From the NCBI GenBank assembly GCA_048262455.1, contig JBLXFD010000005.1, positions 124,001 through 188,000 of the forward strand: 64,000 nucleotides of DNA, in the 5' to 3' direction. How positions within the stretch are numbered: the first letter of the stretch is position 1; every line of letters starts with the position of its first letter. Source of the stretch: Psychromarinibacter sp048262455 (GTDB lineage Bacteria > Pseudomonadota > Alphaproteobacteria > Rhodobacterales > Rhodobacteraceae). A program made the translations under genes and the position numbers. Below are positions 16,586-23,853 of this stretch, one piece after another. The notes beneath the pieces are model-generated. The model worked only from the letters and a program-made list of their open reading frames with translations. It was not told the DNA's origin and ran no database searches.

Positions 16586-17290
16586 ATGCGTTTCGAGACC
16601 CCGCTGATCCCCGCCCGCCTGCTGCGCCGCTACAAACGGTTCCTCGCCGACGTGCGGCTGGAGGACGGGCACGAGGTGACGGCGCATTGCCCCAACCCCG
16701 GCGCCATGCTGGGGCTGGCGGAACCCGGCGCGCGGATCTGGCTGGAGCCGAACGACGACCCGAGCCGCAAGCTGAACTACGGCTGGCGGCTGGTGGAGCA
16801 TGAAGGCGGCCACTTCACCGGGGTCGACACCGCCCTGCCCAACCGGATGCTGAAGGCGGCGCTGCAGGAGCGGCGGGTGCCGGCGCTGGCCGATTACGCC
16901 GGCGTGCGGGCAGAGGTGGCCTATGGCCCCGGCAGCCGCGCCGACTTCCTGCTGACCCAGCCGGGGCTGCCCGAGGCCTGGATCGAGGTGAAGTCGGTGA
17001 CCCTGTCGCGCCGTCCCGGGCGGGCGGAGTTTCCCGACTGCGTCACCGCCCGCGGCGCGCGGCACATGGACGAACTGGCCCGCGTGGCCCAAGGCGGCGC
17101 GCGGGCGGTGCTGCTGTTCCTGGTGCAGCGCACCGACGCCGGCGCGGTGACGCTGGCGGCGGACATCGACCCCGCCTATGCCGAGGCCGTCGCAAGGGCG
17201 CGGGCGGCGGGGGTCCAGGTTCTGTGCCACGGCTGCGCGATTTCCCCGGAGGCCGTGCGCCTTGGCCCCGAGCTGCCGTTCCGGGGCTGA
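16586..17290 (+). CDS. sfsA: Sugar fermentation stimulation protein SfsA (putative nuclease)
   Basis: A 234-residue SfsA protein. Conserved segments are the N-terminal RRYKRFLADV, the AHCPNPGAMLG block and the C-terminal nuclease-like part (ADFLL, IEVKSVTLS, FPDCVTARGARHMDEL). The E-x-K arrangement of IEVKSVTL matches PD-(D/E)xK nucleases. I prefer ATG at 16586 (MRFETPLIPARL matches the family start) over an in-frame GTG at 16571. In many alphaproteobacteria sfsA lies directly before map, as here. Confidence 0.94.
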   Translation: MRFETPLIPARLLRRYKRFLADVRLEDGHEVTAHCPNPGAMLGLAEPGARIWLEPNDDPSRKLNYGWRLVEHEGGHFTGVDTALPNRMLKAALQERRVPALADYAGVRAEVAYGPGSRADFLLTQPGLPEAWIEVKSVTLSRRPGRAEFPDCVTARGARHMDELARVAQGGARAVLLFLVQRTDAGAVTLAADIDPAYAEAVARARAAGVQVLCHGCAISPEAVRLGPELPFRG

Positions 17291-17376
17291 CCACCGGCAC
17301 CGGGGGGCACCGGGGGTCTGGTTTTGCGGCGAAACCTGCCTTATGTAGCCCCCATTCCGAAGGAACGAGGCACGGC

Positions 17377-18189
17377 GTGGACGATACTGCCCGGGGAAGA
17401 CTGACCAAGGACGGCATCCGCATTCATGATGCGGAGGATTTCGCGGGCATGCACAGGGCCGGCCGGCTGGCGGCCGAGATCCTCGATGCCGTCGCGCCGC
17501 TGGTGGACGTGGGCCGCACCACCGAAGAGATCGACACCGCCATCACCCGCATGGTCGAGGCGGCCGGCGCGACCTCGGCCACCATCGGCTACAAGGGTTA
17601 TCAGCACGCCAGCTGCATCAGCGTGAACCACGTGGTCTGCCACGGCATTCCCGCCAGCAAGGTGCTGAAGGACGGCGACATCCTGAACGTCGACGTGACG
17701 GTGATCGTCGACGGCTGGTTCGGCGACACCAGCCGCATGTACGTGGCCGGCAAGCTCAGCCGCAAGGCAGAGCGGCTGATCCAGGTGACCCACGACGCGC
17801 TGTTCAAGGGGATCGAGGCGGTTCGTCCCGGCAATACCTTCGGCGACATCGGCCACGCCATCCAGGAATACGTCGAGGCGCAGCGCATGTCCGTCGTGCG
17901 CGACTTCTGCGGCCACGGGCTGGGCCGGGTGTTCCACGCGCCGCCCAACGTGCTGCACTATGGCCGCCCGGGAACCGGCCCGGTGCTGGAGGAAGGCATG
18001 TTCTTCACCATCGAGCCGATGGTGAACCTGGGCCGTCCCGAGACCAAGGTGCTGGCCGACGACTGGACCGCCGTGACCCGCGACAAGAGCCTTTCGGCGC
18101 AGTTCGAGCATTCGGTGGGCGTTACCGCGGAGGGTTGCGAGCTGTTCACCACCTCGCCCAAGGGCCTGTTCCACCCCACCTGGGGCTGA
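17377..18189 (+). CDS. map: Methionine aminopeptidase, type I
   Basis: A 270-residue enzyme that removes the N-terminal Met after deformylation. All five metal ligands of the family appear in order: Asp in NVDVTVIVDG, Asp in FGDTSRMY, His in CGHGLGRVFH, Glu in FFTIEPM and Glu in QFEHSVGV. The His of NHVVCHGIP is the substrate-binding His. I placed the start at GTG 17377, behind AAGGAACGAGG; the frame is open further upstream but carries no homology. It works in the same N-terminal maturation pathway as the def genes at the left edge. Confidence 0.96.
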   Translation: MDDTARGRLTKDGIRIHDAEDFAGMHRAGRLAAEILDAVAPLVDVGRTTEEIDTAITRMVEAAGATSATIGYKGYQHASCISVNHVVCHGIPASKVLKDGDILNVDVTVIVDGWFGDTSRMYVAGKLSRKAERLIQVTHDALFKGIEAVRPGNTFGDIGHAIQEYVEAQRMSVVRDFCGHGLGRVFHAPPNVLHYGRPGTGPVLEEGMFFTIEPMVNLGRPETKVLADDWTAVTRDKSLSAQFEHSVGVTAEGCELFTTSPKGLFHPTWG

Positions 18190-18207
18190 CCCGCCGCGCG
18201 CCTGCCT

Positions 18208-18236
18208 TTGACAAGCCGGGAAACGCTTGGTCTAAG
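18208..18236 (+). promoter_or_regulatory. Sigma-70-type promoter of pncB
   Basis: A perfect TTGACA (18208-18213) is followed after 17 bases by TCTAAG (18231-18236), which matches four of six -10 positions. The predicted start site lies about 18 bases before the pncB ATG. It is the best-formed promoter I can see in the window. Confidence 0.65.
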
Positions 18237-18260
18237 ATCCGCGCGCATAAGGAAGCCCGC

Positions 18261-19553
18261 ATGGTCGACATCGCCTCCCGTGTCTATAACCACAAGTGGA
18301 AGATCGACCCGATCGTCCGCTCGCTGATAGACACCGATTTCTACAAGCTGCTGATGTGCCAGTCGGTGTTCCGCAACAAGCGCGATACCACCGTCACCTT
18401 CTCGCTGATCAACCGCACCACCGACGTCAAGCTGGCAGAGCTGATCGACGAGGACGAGCTGCGGCTGCAGCTGGACCACATCCGGTCCCTGCAGCTGGCC
18501 CGGGGCGAAAGCACCTGGCTGCGGGGCAATACCTTCTACGGCAAGCGGCAGATGTTCCGCCCCGACTTCATGGAATGGTTCGAGAACCTGCGCCTGCCGC
18601 CCTACCGGCTGGACCAGAAGGACGGGCAGTACGAGCTGACCTTCGAGGGCGCTTGGCCAGAGGTCATGCTGTGGGAGATCCCGGCGCTGGCGGTGCTGAT
18701 GGAACTGCGCAGCCGCGCGGTGCTGGCGCAGATGGGCCGGTTCGAGCTGCAGGTGCTCTACGCCCGCGCGATGACCAAGATCTGGGAGAAGATCGAGCGG
18801 CTGCGCGCCATCGAGGGGTTGCGGATCGCCGATTTCGGAACCCGGCGGCGGCACAGCTTCCTCTGGCAGGACTGGTGCGTGCAGGCGATGATGGAAGGGC
18901 TGGGGCCGAAGTTCACGGGCACCTCCAACTGCCTGATCGCCATGCGCCGCGACCTGGAGGCGGTGGGCACCAACGCCCACGAGCTGCCCATGGTCTATTC
19001 CGCTTTGGCCGACAGCGACGCCGAGCTGCGCGCCGCGCCCTACCGGGTGCTGGAGGATTGGCAGGAAGAGCACGAGGGCAACCTGCGCATCATCCTGCCC
19101 GACACCTACGGCACCAAGGGCTTCCTGAACCGCGCGCCCGACTGGCTGGAAGGCTGGACCGGCATCCGCATCGACAGCGGCGACCCGGCCACCGGCGCCG
19201 AGACCGCGATAGACTGGTGGAAGTCCCGGGGCGAGGACCCGCGCAAGAAGCTGGTGATCTTCTCGGACGGGCTGGACGTGGAGGTGATCGAGGACCTGCA
19301 CGCCCGGTTCCGCGACCGGGTGCGGGTATCCTTCGGCTGGGGCACGCTGCTGACCAACGATTTCCGCGGGCTGGTGCCGGACGACGCGCTGGCGCCCTTC
19401 TCGCTGGTCTGCAAGGCCACCTCGGCCGAGGGACGTCCGACGGTGAAGCTTTCCGACAACCCCAACAAGGCCATGGGCCCGGCGGACGAGGTCGCACGCT
19501 ACAAGCGGGTCTTCGGGGTGGGCGAGCAGGAATCGCTGGACGTCACCGTCTGA
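18261..19553 (+). CDS. pncB: Nicotinate phosphoribosyltransferase
   Basis: A 430-residue enzyme joining nicotinate to phosphoribosyl pyrophosphate in the NAD salvage (Preiss-Handler) route. Family segments include SLIDTDFYKLLMCQ near the N-terminus, GLRIADFGTRRRHSF with the autophosphorylated His region, FTGTSNCLIA and RIDSGDPA. The ATG at 18261 has AAGGAAG upstream. Its partner pncA, which makes nicotinate from nicotinamide, is also in the window at 46299. The stop abuts the convergent DUF3137 gene without a gap. Confidence 0.96.
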   Translation: MVDIASRVYNHKWKIDPIVRSLIDTDFYKLLMCQSVFRNKRDTTVTFSLINRTTDVKLAELIDEDELRLQLDHIRSLQLARGESTWLRGNTFYGKRQMFRPDFMEWFENLRLPPYRLDQKDGQYELTFEGAWPEVMLWEIPALAVLMELRSRAVLAQMGRFELQVLYARAMTKIWEKIERLRAIEGLRIADFGTRRRHSFLWQDWCVQAMMEGLGPKFTGTSNCLIAMRRDLEAVGTNAHELPMVYSALADSDAELRAAPYRVLEDWQEEHEGNLRIILPDTYGTKGFLNRAPDWLEGWTGIRIDSGDPATGAETAIDWWKSRGEDPRKKLVIFSDGLDVEVIEDLHARFRDRVRVSFGWGTLLTNDFRGLVPDDALAPFSLVCKATSAEGRPTVKLSDNPNKAMGPADEVARYKRVFGVGEQESLDVTV

Positions 19554-20579
19554 TCAGACCGCCGCTTGCGCCTCGGGCTCGTCGGGCACCGTGGCCGCCG
19601 CATCCACGTGCAGCCGATCGATGATCCGGTGCACGATGGCGATATCGGCGAAGATCGCGTGCAGGTCCTCCTCCATCTCGGTCACCGGCCGGTTCAGCGC
19701 CCCCATGTTCATGAAGCGCCCGCCGCGGGACAGCGCCATGTAGAAGGTGTCGCCCCGGAACCCCGCTACCATCGCCTTGGCGCCCTTCTTGCCGCCCTCG
19801 GTGGTGGCAATGTCCAGCAGCGCGCCGAGGAACAGCGGCGGCAGGTAGCGGCGCGCGGCATCGGGGTTCTCGGCGTGGACTTCGAAGGCCTCCTCGAAGG
19901 CGGTATGCTCCATCTCCACCCGCGGCATCCCGCGGCCCTGCTTGCCGGAGAAGAAGCTGCCAAGTTTGTTGCCGATAGCGCCGTAGTCGCGGGTGATGAG
20001 GATCGGGGTGGGCGCCGGGTGCGGCACGCCGATACAGAACAGCAGGCCGCGAAAGACGGTGTGGGTCTCGCTCTTGTTGTCGCTGTCGCGCCGCGTCTCG
20101 GTCAGCCGGGCCTCAACCAATTCGAAACGGGTATCGCGGTAGCTTCCGGTCAGGTGATCGCTCAGGGTGGCCTTGTCGTAGCTGCCGATCATCCGCAGAT
20201 CGCGGAAGGCGCGCAGGGGGAAATCCTGGCCGCCCTTGCTGTCGAATGACAGATTGCCCACGTGGGCGCAGATCGGCGGCATCACCGCCTGCTCCACCAG
20301 GCCGCTCCAGCCGTCCGCCTGCCTTCCACGCGCGATGACGGCGCCGATCACGCCGGCGATCACCGCGATACCGGCGATGACGGGCCCGCTGTCGCCGCTG
20401 ATCAGCAGGGCCGCGCCGCCGGCGGCGAGCCCGGCCAGTACCATTCCCGCCATCCACAGCCGCGCCTTGCGCAGCCGGCCTCGACGCTCGTCCTCCAGCC
20501 TGGCCAGTGCGGGAAAGACCTGGTCGCGGCAGACGGCGGCAAAGCCTTTCTCGATAGGGGTGCGTTCGGTGAAATCCAT
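19554..20579 (-). CDS. DUF3137-family membrane-associated protein
   Basis: A 341-residue protein of unknown function. Residues 1-38 are charged and cytoplasmic. Residues 40-85 contain two adjacent hydrophobic segments (MVLAGLAAGGAALLI and PVIAGIAVIAGVIGAVIA). The remaining 250 residues are a soluble domain with segments typical of the DUF3137 (galanin-like) family, such as YRDTRFELVEARL and FRGLLFCIGVP. It converges with pncB and is separated from arfB by 60 bases. No enzymatic motif is visible. Confidence 0.85.
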   Translation of the reverse strand: MDFTERTPIEKGFAAVCRDQVFPALARLEDERRGRLRKARLWMAGMVLAGLAAGGAALLISGDSGPVIAGIAVIAGVIGAVIARGRQADGWSGLVEQAVMPPICAHVGNLSFDSKGGQDFPLRAFRDLRMIGSYDKATLSDHLTGSYRDTRFELVEARLTETRRDSDNKSETHTVFRGLLFCIGVPHPAPTPILITRDYGAIGNKLGSFFSGKQGRGMPRVEMEHTAFEEAFEVHAENPDAARRYLPPLFLGALLDIATTEGGKKGAKAMVAGFRGDTFYMALSRGGRFMNMGALNRPVTEMEEDLHAIFADIAIVHRIIDRLHVDAAATVPDEPEAQAAV

Positions 20580-20639
20580 CGGTGAGGCTCCGGCTCAAAT
20601 GCCGTCAGCTTAGCCGCGCCACGGCGAGTCGCGCAACGT

Positions 20640-21062
20640 TCAGCCGTCGCCCTCGACCGGCCCGCGCAGCGCCTTGACCGCGCCGCGCGCCTTCTTGCCT
20701 TCGATCCGCCGCCGCTTGGAGGCCAGCGTCGGCCGCGTCGGAATGCGGCGCTTGGGCTTCTCGCAGGCTTGCAGGATCAATTCGGTCAGCCGCTCTCGGG
20801 CGATCTCGCGGTTGCGGGCCTGGTGCCGGGTCTCCTCGACCCGCAGGATCAGCGCGCCGTCGGTGGTCCAGCGCCGCCCCGCCAGCCGCTTCAGCCGCGT
20901 CTTGACCGCCTGCGGCAGGTTCGGCGACCGCTCTGCCTCAAAGCGCAGCTCGACCGCCGTGGCCACCTTGTTCACGTTCTGCCCGCCGGGGCCGCCGGCG
21001 CGCACGAACTGCTCGGTCAGCTCCCAGTCTTCCAGGGCGATGCGGTCATTGATGCGGAGCAT
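20640..21062 (-). CDS. arfB: Alternative ribosome-rescue peptidyl-tRNA hydrolase ArfB
   Basis: A 140-residue release-factor-like hydrolase that frees stalled ribosomes lacking a stop codon. The catalytic GGQ is at residues 26-28 (RAGGPGGQNVNKV). The C-terminal tail is strongly basic (RRIPTRPTLASKRRRIEGKKAR), matching the tail that enters the empty mRNA channel. I chose ATG 21062, with AAGGACAGG upstream, because the family starts there; the longer frame to 21179 runs through the terminator hairpin. In alphaproteobacteria such as Caulobacter, ArfB backs up tmRNA. Directly upstream lies the structured RNA described at 21115-21310, which mimics the 16S tail. Confidence 0.94.
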   Translation of the reverse strand: MLRINDRIALEDWELTEQFVRAGGPGGQNVNKVATAVELRFEAERSPNLPQAVKTRLKRLAGRRWTTDGALILRVEETRHQARNREIARERLTELILQACEKPKRRIPTRPTLASKRRRIEGKKARGAVKALRGPVEGDG

Positions 21063-21114
21063 GGCCTGTCCTTCCCGCCCCTCAATATCGTGCGCGCGCG
21101 GCAAGTTTCCATCG

Positions 21115-21141
21115 AAAAGGGCCGCCTCATGGAGGCGGCCC
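21115..21141 (-). terminator. Rho-independent terminator between the structured RNA and arfB
   Basis: A perfect 10-base-pair stem (GGGCCGCCTC paired with GAGGCGGCCC, three-base loop) is followed by TTTT on the minus strand. It lies 53 bases before the arfB start. On the plus strand no T-tract follows, so it works in the minus direction. It either ends a small RNA or acts as an attenuator for arfB. Confidence 0.85.
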
Positions 21142-21188
21142 TGTCGAGATCTTTCAGAGATCGGTTCGGTTAGGACCACAGGTCCAAT

Positions 21189-21291
21189 CGAAAGGAGGTC
21201 CCCCTTCGGGGCTGCCCTCAGGCGGAGCTTCCTCCGACTGTTCCGACACCTTTCTCCAACATCACTCTAGACACTGGATCACCTCCTTTCG
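21189..21291. repeat. 11-base inverted repeat with Shine-Dalgarno/anti-Shine-Dalgarno arms
   Basis: CGAAAGGAGGT (21189-21199) and ACCTCCTTTCG (21281-21291) are perfectly complementary arms separated by 81 bases. On the minus strand the first arm is the ribosome-binding site of the 18-codon frame and the second is an exact anti-Shine-Dalgarno copy. The two arms can therefore sequester each other. Confidence 0.8.
21218..21274 (-). CDS. Possible 18-residue leader peptide
   Basis: Inside the structured RNA, a GTG start follows the exceptionally strong site GAAAGGAGGTGATCCA by an ideal distance. It opens an 18-codon frame, MSRVMLEKGVGTVGGSSA, that ends in TGA. An in-frame ATG is the fifth codon. 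The stop comes just before the CCCC-GAA-GGGG hairpin and the anti-Shine-Dalgarno arm. This is the layout expected of a translated leader whose translation opens or closes downstream pairing. No homology is known to me, and the frame could be fortuitous. Confidence 0.4.
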   Translation of the reverse strand: MSRVMLEKGVGTVGGSSA

Positions 21292-21313
21292 CTGGTTGAT
21301 ACTGCGATCAACG

Positions 21314-21337
21314 TGGCACAGATTTTGTGTCTGTCAA
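21314..21337 (-). promoter_or_regulatory. Candidate promoter of the structured RNA
   Basis: On the minus strand a perfect TTGACA lies at 21337-21332, just past the queuosine-transporter stop. The -10 position 17 bases on is poor (ACGTTG). An alternative pair, TTGCGT and CAAAAT 18 bases apart, overlaps it. Either would start transcription just before the GTTGAT/ATCAAC hairpin. Confidence 0.35.
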
Positions 21338-21343
21338 ATCTTT

Positions 21344-21976
21344 TCACGCAACCTTTGGCATTATTCGCCGGACGATCAGGCGGAACGGCACCAATGCGAT
21401 TAAAGCGAGTGCAAGCTTGACGCCCCAGTCCGCCACGGCCAGCGAAACCCACAGCGGCACCACCGGCCCGGCGCCCAGCAGCGGCACCGCCTCGTTCGCC
21501 CAGGACACGTCGTTGCCGGGTTCCAGAAATGTCAGCTGGCCCGCGAAGGCGATGGTGAAGAACAGCGCGGTGTCCACCGACGATCCCACCAGCGTCGAGG
21601 CCAGCGGCGCGCGCCACCAGCGGCCCTCGCGCAGGCGGTCGAAGATCGACACGTCCAGCAGCTGCGCGGTCAGGAAGGCGAGGCCGGAGGCCACCGCCAC
21701 CCGCAGCGTCACTGCGGGGTAGGAATAGCCGCCGCCGTCCAGCATCACCTGCGTGCCGATCAGCGAGCAGGCGATCCCGGTGGCGAAACCGGCCAGCACC
21801 ACGCGCCGGGCAAGGGCGGGGCCGTAGACGCGGTTCATGATGTCGGTGACGAGGAAGGCGAAGGGATAGGTGAAGGCACCCCAGGTCAGCCAGTCGCCCA
21901 GAAGGAACTGCACCAGGATGTTCGAGGCCACGACGATGGCGGCCATGGCAATGATGCCGGGGAGAAGTCGGGTCAT
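21344..21976 (-). CDS. yhhQ: Queuosine precursor transporter (YhhQ/VUT family)
   Basis: A 210-residue inner-membrane protein with about six hydrophobic segments, matching the VUT/YhhQ family that imports preQ0 and preQ1 for queuosine synthesis. Conserved features include WGAFTYPFAFLVTDIMNRVYG near the N-terminus and the polar SSVDTALFF segment in a membrane helix. I looked for a preQ1 riboswitch upstream and saw none. It lies between the phytase-like gene and the structured RNA, all on the minus strand. Confidence 0.9.
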   Translation of the reverse strand: MTRLLPGIIAMAAIVVASNILVQFLLGDWLTWGAFTYPFAFLVTDIMNRVYGPALARRVVLAGFATGIACSLIGTQVMLDGGGYSYPAVTLRVAVASGLAFLTAQLLDVSIFDRLREGRWWRAPLASTLVGSSVDTALFFTIAFAGQLTFLEPGNDVSWANEAVPLLGAGPVVPLWVSLAVADWGVKLALALIALVPFRLIVRRIMPKVA

Positions 21977-22036
21977 GTCGGGTTCCGTTTTGACAAGGTC
22001 GCGGAGACTTGGCCCCCACCGAGGGGACGCGGCGGC

Positions 22037-22954
22037 CTAACGCTCGGCGCGGTCGCCGTCAAGCGCGGTGGGCAGCCGGTACTCGACGAACTCGGTCACC
22101 TGGAAGATGCGGAAGTTGTCGTCCGAGATCATCGTCAGCCGGATCGCCCCGGTTCCATCCCGCCAGACCGCCAGCCCTTCAAGGTTGTCGTGGGTGCCGG
22201 TGCTGGTCTCCAGCAGCTCGCGCTCGTCGGACAGCCCGGTCTCGCCCACCGCGAAGCTGCGGATGCGGTTGCGGAAGCCGAAGATGCCGCTGAAGTGCCG
22301 CTCCAGCAGGTAAAGCCGCCCGTCGGGGCCGAAGTCGGCGCCAACTGGCAGGTACTCTCCCCGGCGCGGCAGGGAAAAGGGATGGGTCCACTCGTTGTCG
22401 CGGAAGCGGTAGACGGGGAAGGGCAGCACCCGGCGTCCCGACCGTTCTGGCAGGGTATAGAGCGTGCCATCGGGCGCGATTGCCAGCGCCTCCAGCGAGG
22501 AGTTGTTCTGCATCCGCTCGAAATGCGGATGCTGGGGCATCTTCAGCGCCCAGGCTTCAGTGTTGCGATAGCTCCAGACCCGGTGCTCGCCCTCGAAGGA
22601 GATGAAGATCCGCCCGTGACTGTCGATCGCCAGCCCCTCGCTGTCAGTGAAGAAGCGGGGCAGCGGCTCTCCGTCCGGGTCCTTTAGCTTGTGCAGCGGC
22701 CCGGCCTCGACGCCGACGATGATCTCGTCCTGCCGCAGGAAGCGTCCCTCCAGCAGGGCGCCGCGATCGGACAGGACGGTAAAGCCCGCGCCGTCGTCGG
22801 TGACCTCCAGCCCGGAGAATCCGCCGAACCCCGCGCCACCGGGCGACCAGGTGTAGCTGCCCACCAGCACCGCCGCAGAGCGGCCGCCGGGAAACCCGGG
22901 GCCGCCCGCCGCCAGCGCCAGAAGCGCTACTGCGACGAGAGAACGGAGGCGCAT
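22037..22954 (-). CDS. Phytase-like esterase domain protein, secreted
   Basis: A 305-residue exported protein. Residues 1-27 form a signal peptide (LVAVALLALAAGGPG). The rest matches the bacterial family annotated as esterase-like activity of phytase, a beta-propeller fold (FGGFSGLEV, TVLSDRGALLEG, FTDSEGLAID, NNSSLEALAI, DNLEGLAVW). The repeated GLxxD/ALAI blades are visible. The substrate is unknown and true phytase activity is not implied. The first 28 bases overlap the end of mepA, so the two are co-transcribed. Confidence 0.87.
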   Translation of the reverse strand: MRLRSLVAVALLALAAGGPGFPGGRSAAVLVGSYTWSPGGAGFGGFSGLEVTDDGAGFTVLSDRGALLEGRFLRQDEIIVGVEAGPLHKLKDPDGEPLPRFFTDSEGLAIDSHGRIFISFEGEHRVWSYRNTEAWALKMPQHPHFERMQNNSSLEALAIAPDGTLYTLPERSGRRVLPFPVYRFRDNEWTHPFSLPRRGEYLPVGADFGPDGRLYLLERHFSGIFGFRNRIRSFAVGETGLSDERELLETSTGTHDNLEGLAVWRDGTGAIRLTMISDDNFRIFQVTEFVEYRLPTALDGDRAER

Positions 22955-23853
22955 TGGGAAGGCAGGTCTGCCAGAACGGTTTCACGTTTCGGCCGAGGGG
23001 CCGGGGCATCCGGGTCGGGCGGCGGCGGATTGCGGAAGTCGCGCGCCCACTTTTCAGCCTCGTCGCAGCCGTCGCCGGGCGGAGGCGCGGCCTGGTCGAC
23101 GCAGTCGCGGGCGCCCTTGGGGCAGGAAAGCCGCACGTGGAAATGGTAGTGGTGCCCGTACCAAGGCCGGATCTTCCGCAGCCAGCTGCGGTCGCCCGTG
23201 GCGTCCTTGCACATCTGCACCTTGCCGCCCGGGAACAGGAAGATCCGCGCCACGGCGGGGTCGCTGGCGGCGGCCTTCAGCACCTCCATGTGCTGCGGCG
23301 TCCAGTTGCTGTTCACCGCCGCGCCGTTCTGCGCCTGCATGGTGATGGAGGAGATATTCTCGCGCTCCGTCGCGGTGAGGTTCAGGCGCTTGGGCGGCAG
23401 CAGCCAGATGTCGGCGTCGAGGCCGATCTGGTGGCTGGAATGCCCCGTCAGCATCGGCCCGCCGCGCGGCTGCGACATGTCGCCGACGTAGATCCCTTCC
23501 CACCCCGGCAGCGCCGCCACGGTGCGGCTGAGCCGCTGCACGAAGGCGATGGTGTCGGGATGCGCCCAGTTGCGGTTGCGCGACAGCCGCATCGCCTGCC
23601 AGGTCGGCCCGGTTTCCTGCAGTTGCACGCCGCCGGCAAGGCACCCCTTGGCGTAGCCGCCAAAGGGTTCGGAGGTCTGTGACGAGCCGGCTTTCACCCG
23701 CCCGAACAACTGCTTGGCAATCGCCTGCGGGTCGTAGTTGGCGGAGGCGAAGGTCAGCGAGGAATCGGCTGCCTCGGCAGTCTCGTCCTCGCGCGCACCG
23801 CTGCAGGCCGCGAGGCTCAGCGACAGCAGAATCAGGAGGAAGGGTCGGACCAT
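22927..23853 (-). CDS. mepA: Penicillin-insensitive murein endopeptidase
   Basis: A 308-residue LAS-family metallopeptidase that cuts D-Ala-meso-DAP cross-links in peptidoglycan. The N-terminus has a lipoprotein signal (LSLSLAACSG), unlike the plain signal of the E. coli enzyme. Zinc ligands are present in GHSSHQIGLDADIW and in YGHHYHFHVRLSCP. Paired Cys residues (C in KGCLAGG, C in QMCKDA, C in LSCPKG, and others) suggest disulfides in the periplasm. Start and stop overlap the neighbouring genes, by 22 bases with the MFS gene and 28 bases with the phytase-like gene. Confidence 0.94.
   Translation of the reverse strand: MVRPFLLILLSLSLAACSGAREDETAEAADSSLTFASANYDPQAIAKQLFGRVKAGSSQTSEPFGGYAKGCLAGGVQLQETGPTWQAMRLSRNRNWAHPDTIAFVQRLSRTVAALPGWEGIYVGDMSQPRGGPMLTGHSSHQIGLDADIWLLPPKRLNLTATERENISSITMQAQNGAAVNSNWTPQHMEVLKAAASDPAVARIFLFPGGKVQMCKDATGDRSWLRKIRPWYGHHYHFHVRLSCPKGARDCVDQAAPPPGDGCDEAEKWARDFRNPPPPDPDAPAPRPKRETVLADLPSQCASVLSSQ

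Larger units (their letters stand above)
21115..21310 (-). ncRNA. Structured RNA with 16S-tail complement, upstream of arfB
   Basis: No protein family fits this stretch, but the minus-strand transcript would be highly structured. In transcript order I see a GTTGAT/ATCAAC hairpin (21310-21293), then GAAAGGAGGTGATCCAG (21290-21274), which pairs without a break with the 3' end of alphaproteobacterial 16S rRNA. These follow: a CGGAG/CTCCG hairpin; a CCCC-GAA-GGGG hairpin; ACCTCCTTTCG (21199-21189), which can pair with the Shine-Dalgarno-like element; a GGACC/GGTCC hairpin; a GATCT/AGATC hairpin; and the terminator. The ends are estimates. I cannot assign it to a named RNA family. It could be a small RNA or an arfB leader. 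Confidence 0.6.

Noticed and set aside
21274..21290. A remnant of a 16S rRNA gene, because 17 bases equal the 16S 3' end
   Set aside because: Only those 17 bases match. The sequence before them (TCTAGACA) is not the conserved 16S helix 45 region, and no spacer or tRNA genes follow.
21976..22040. A preQ1 or similar riboswitch upstream of the queuosine-precursor transporter gene
   Set aside because: The gap is too short and mostly filled by the preceding gene end; no preQ1 pseudoknot pattern is visible.
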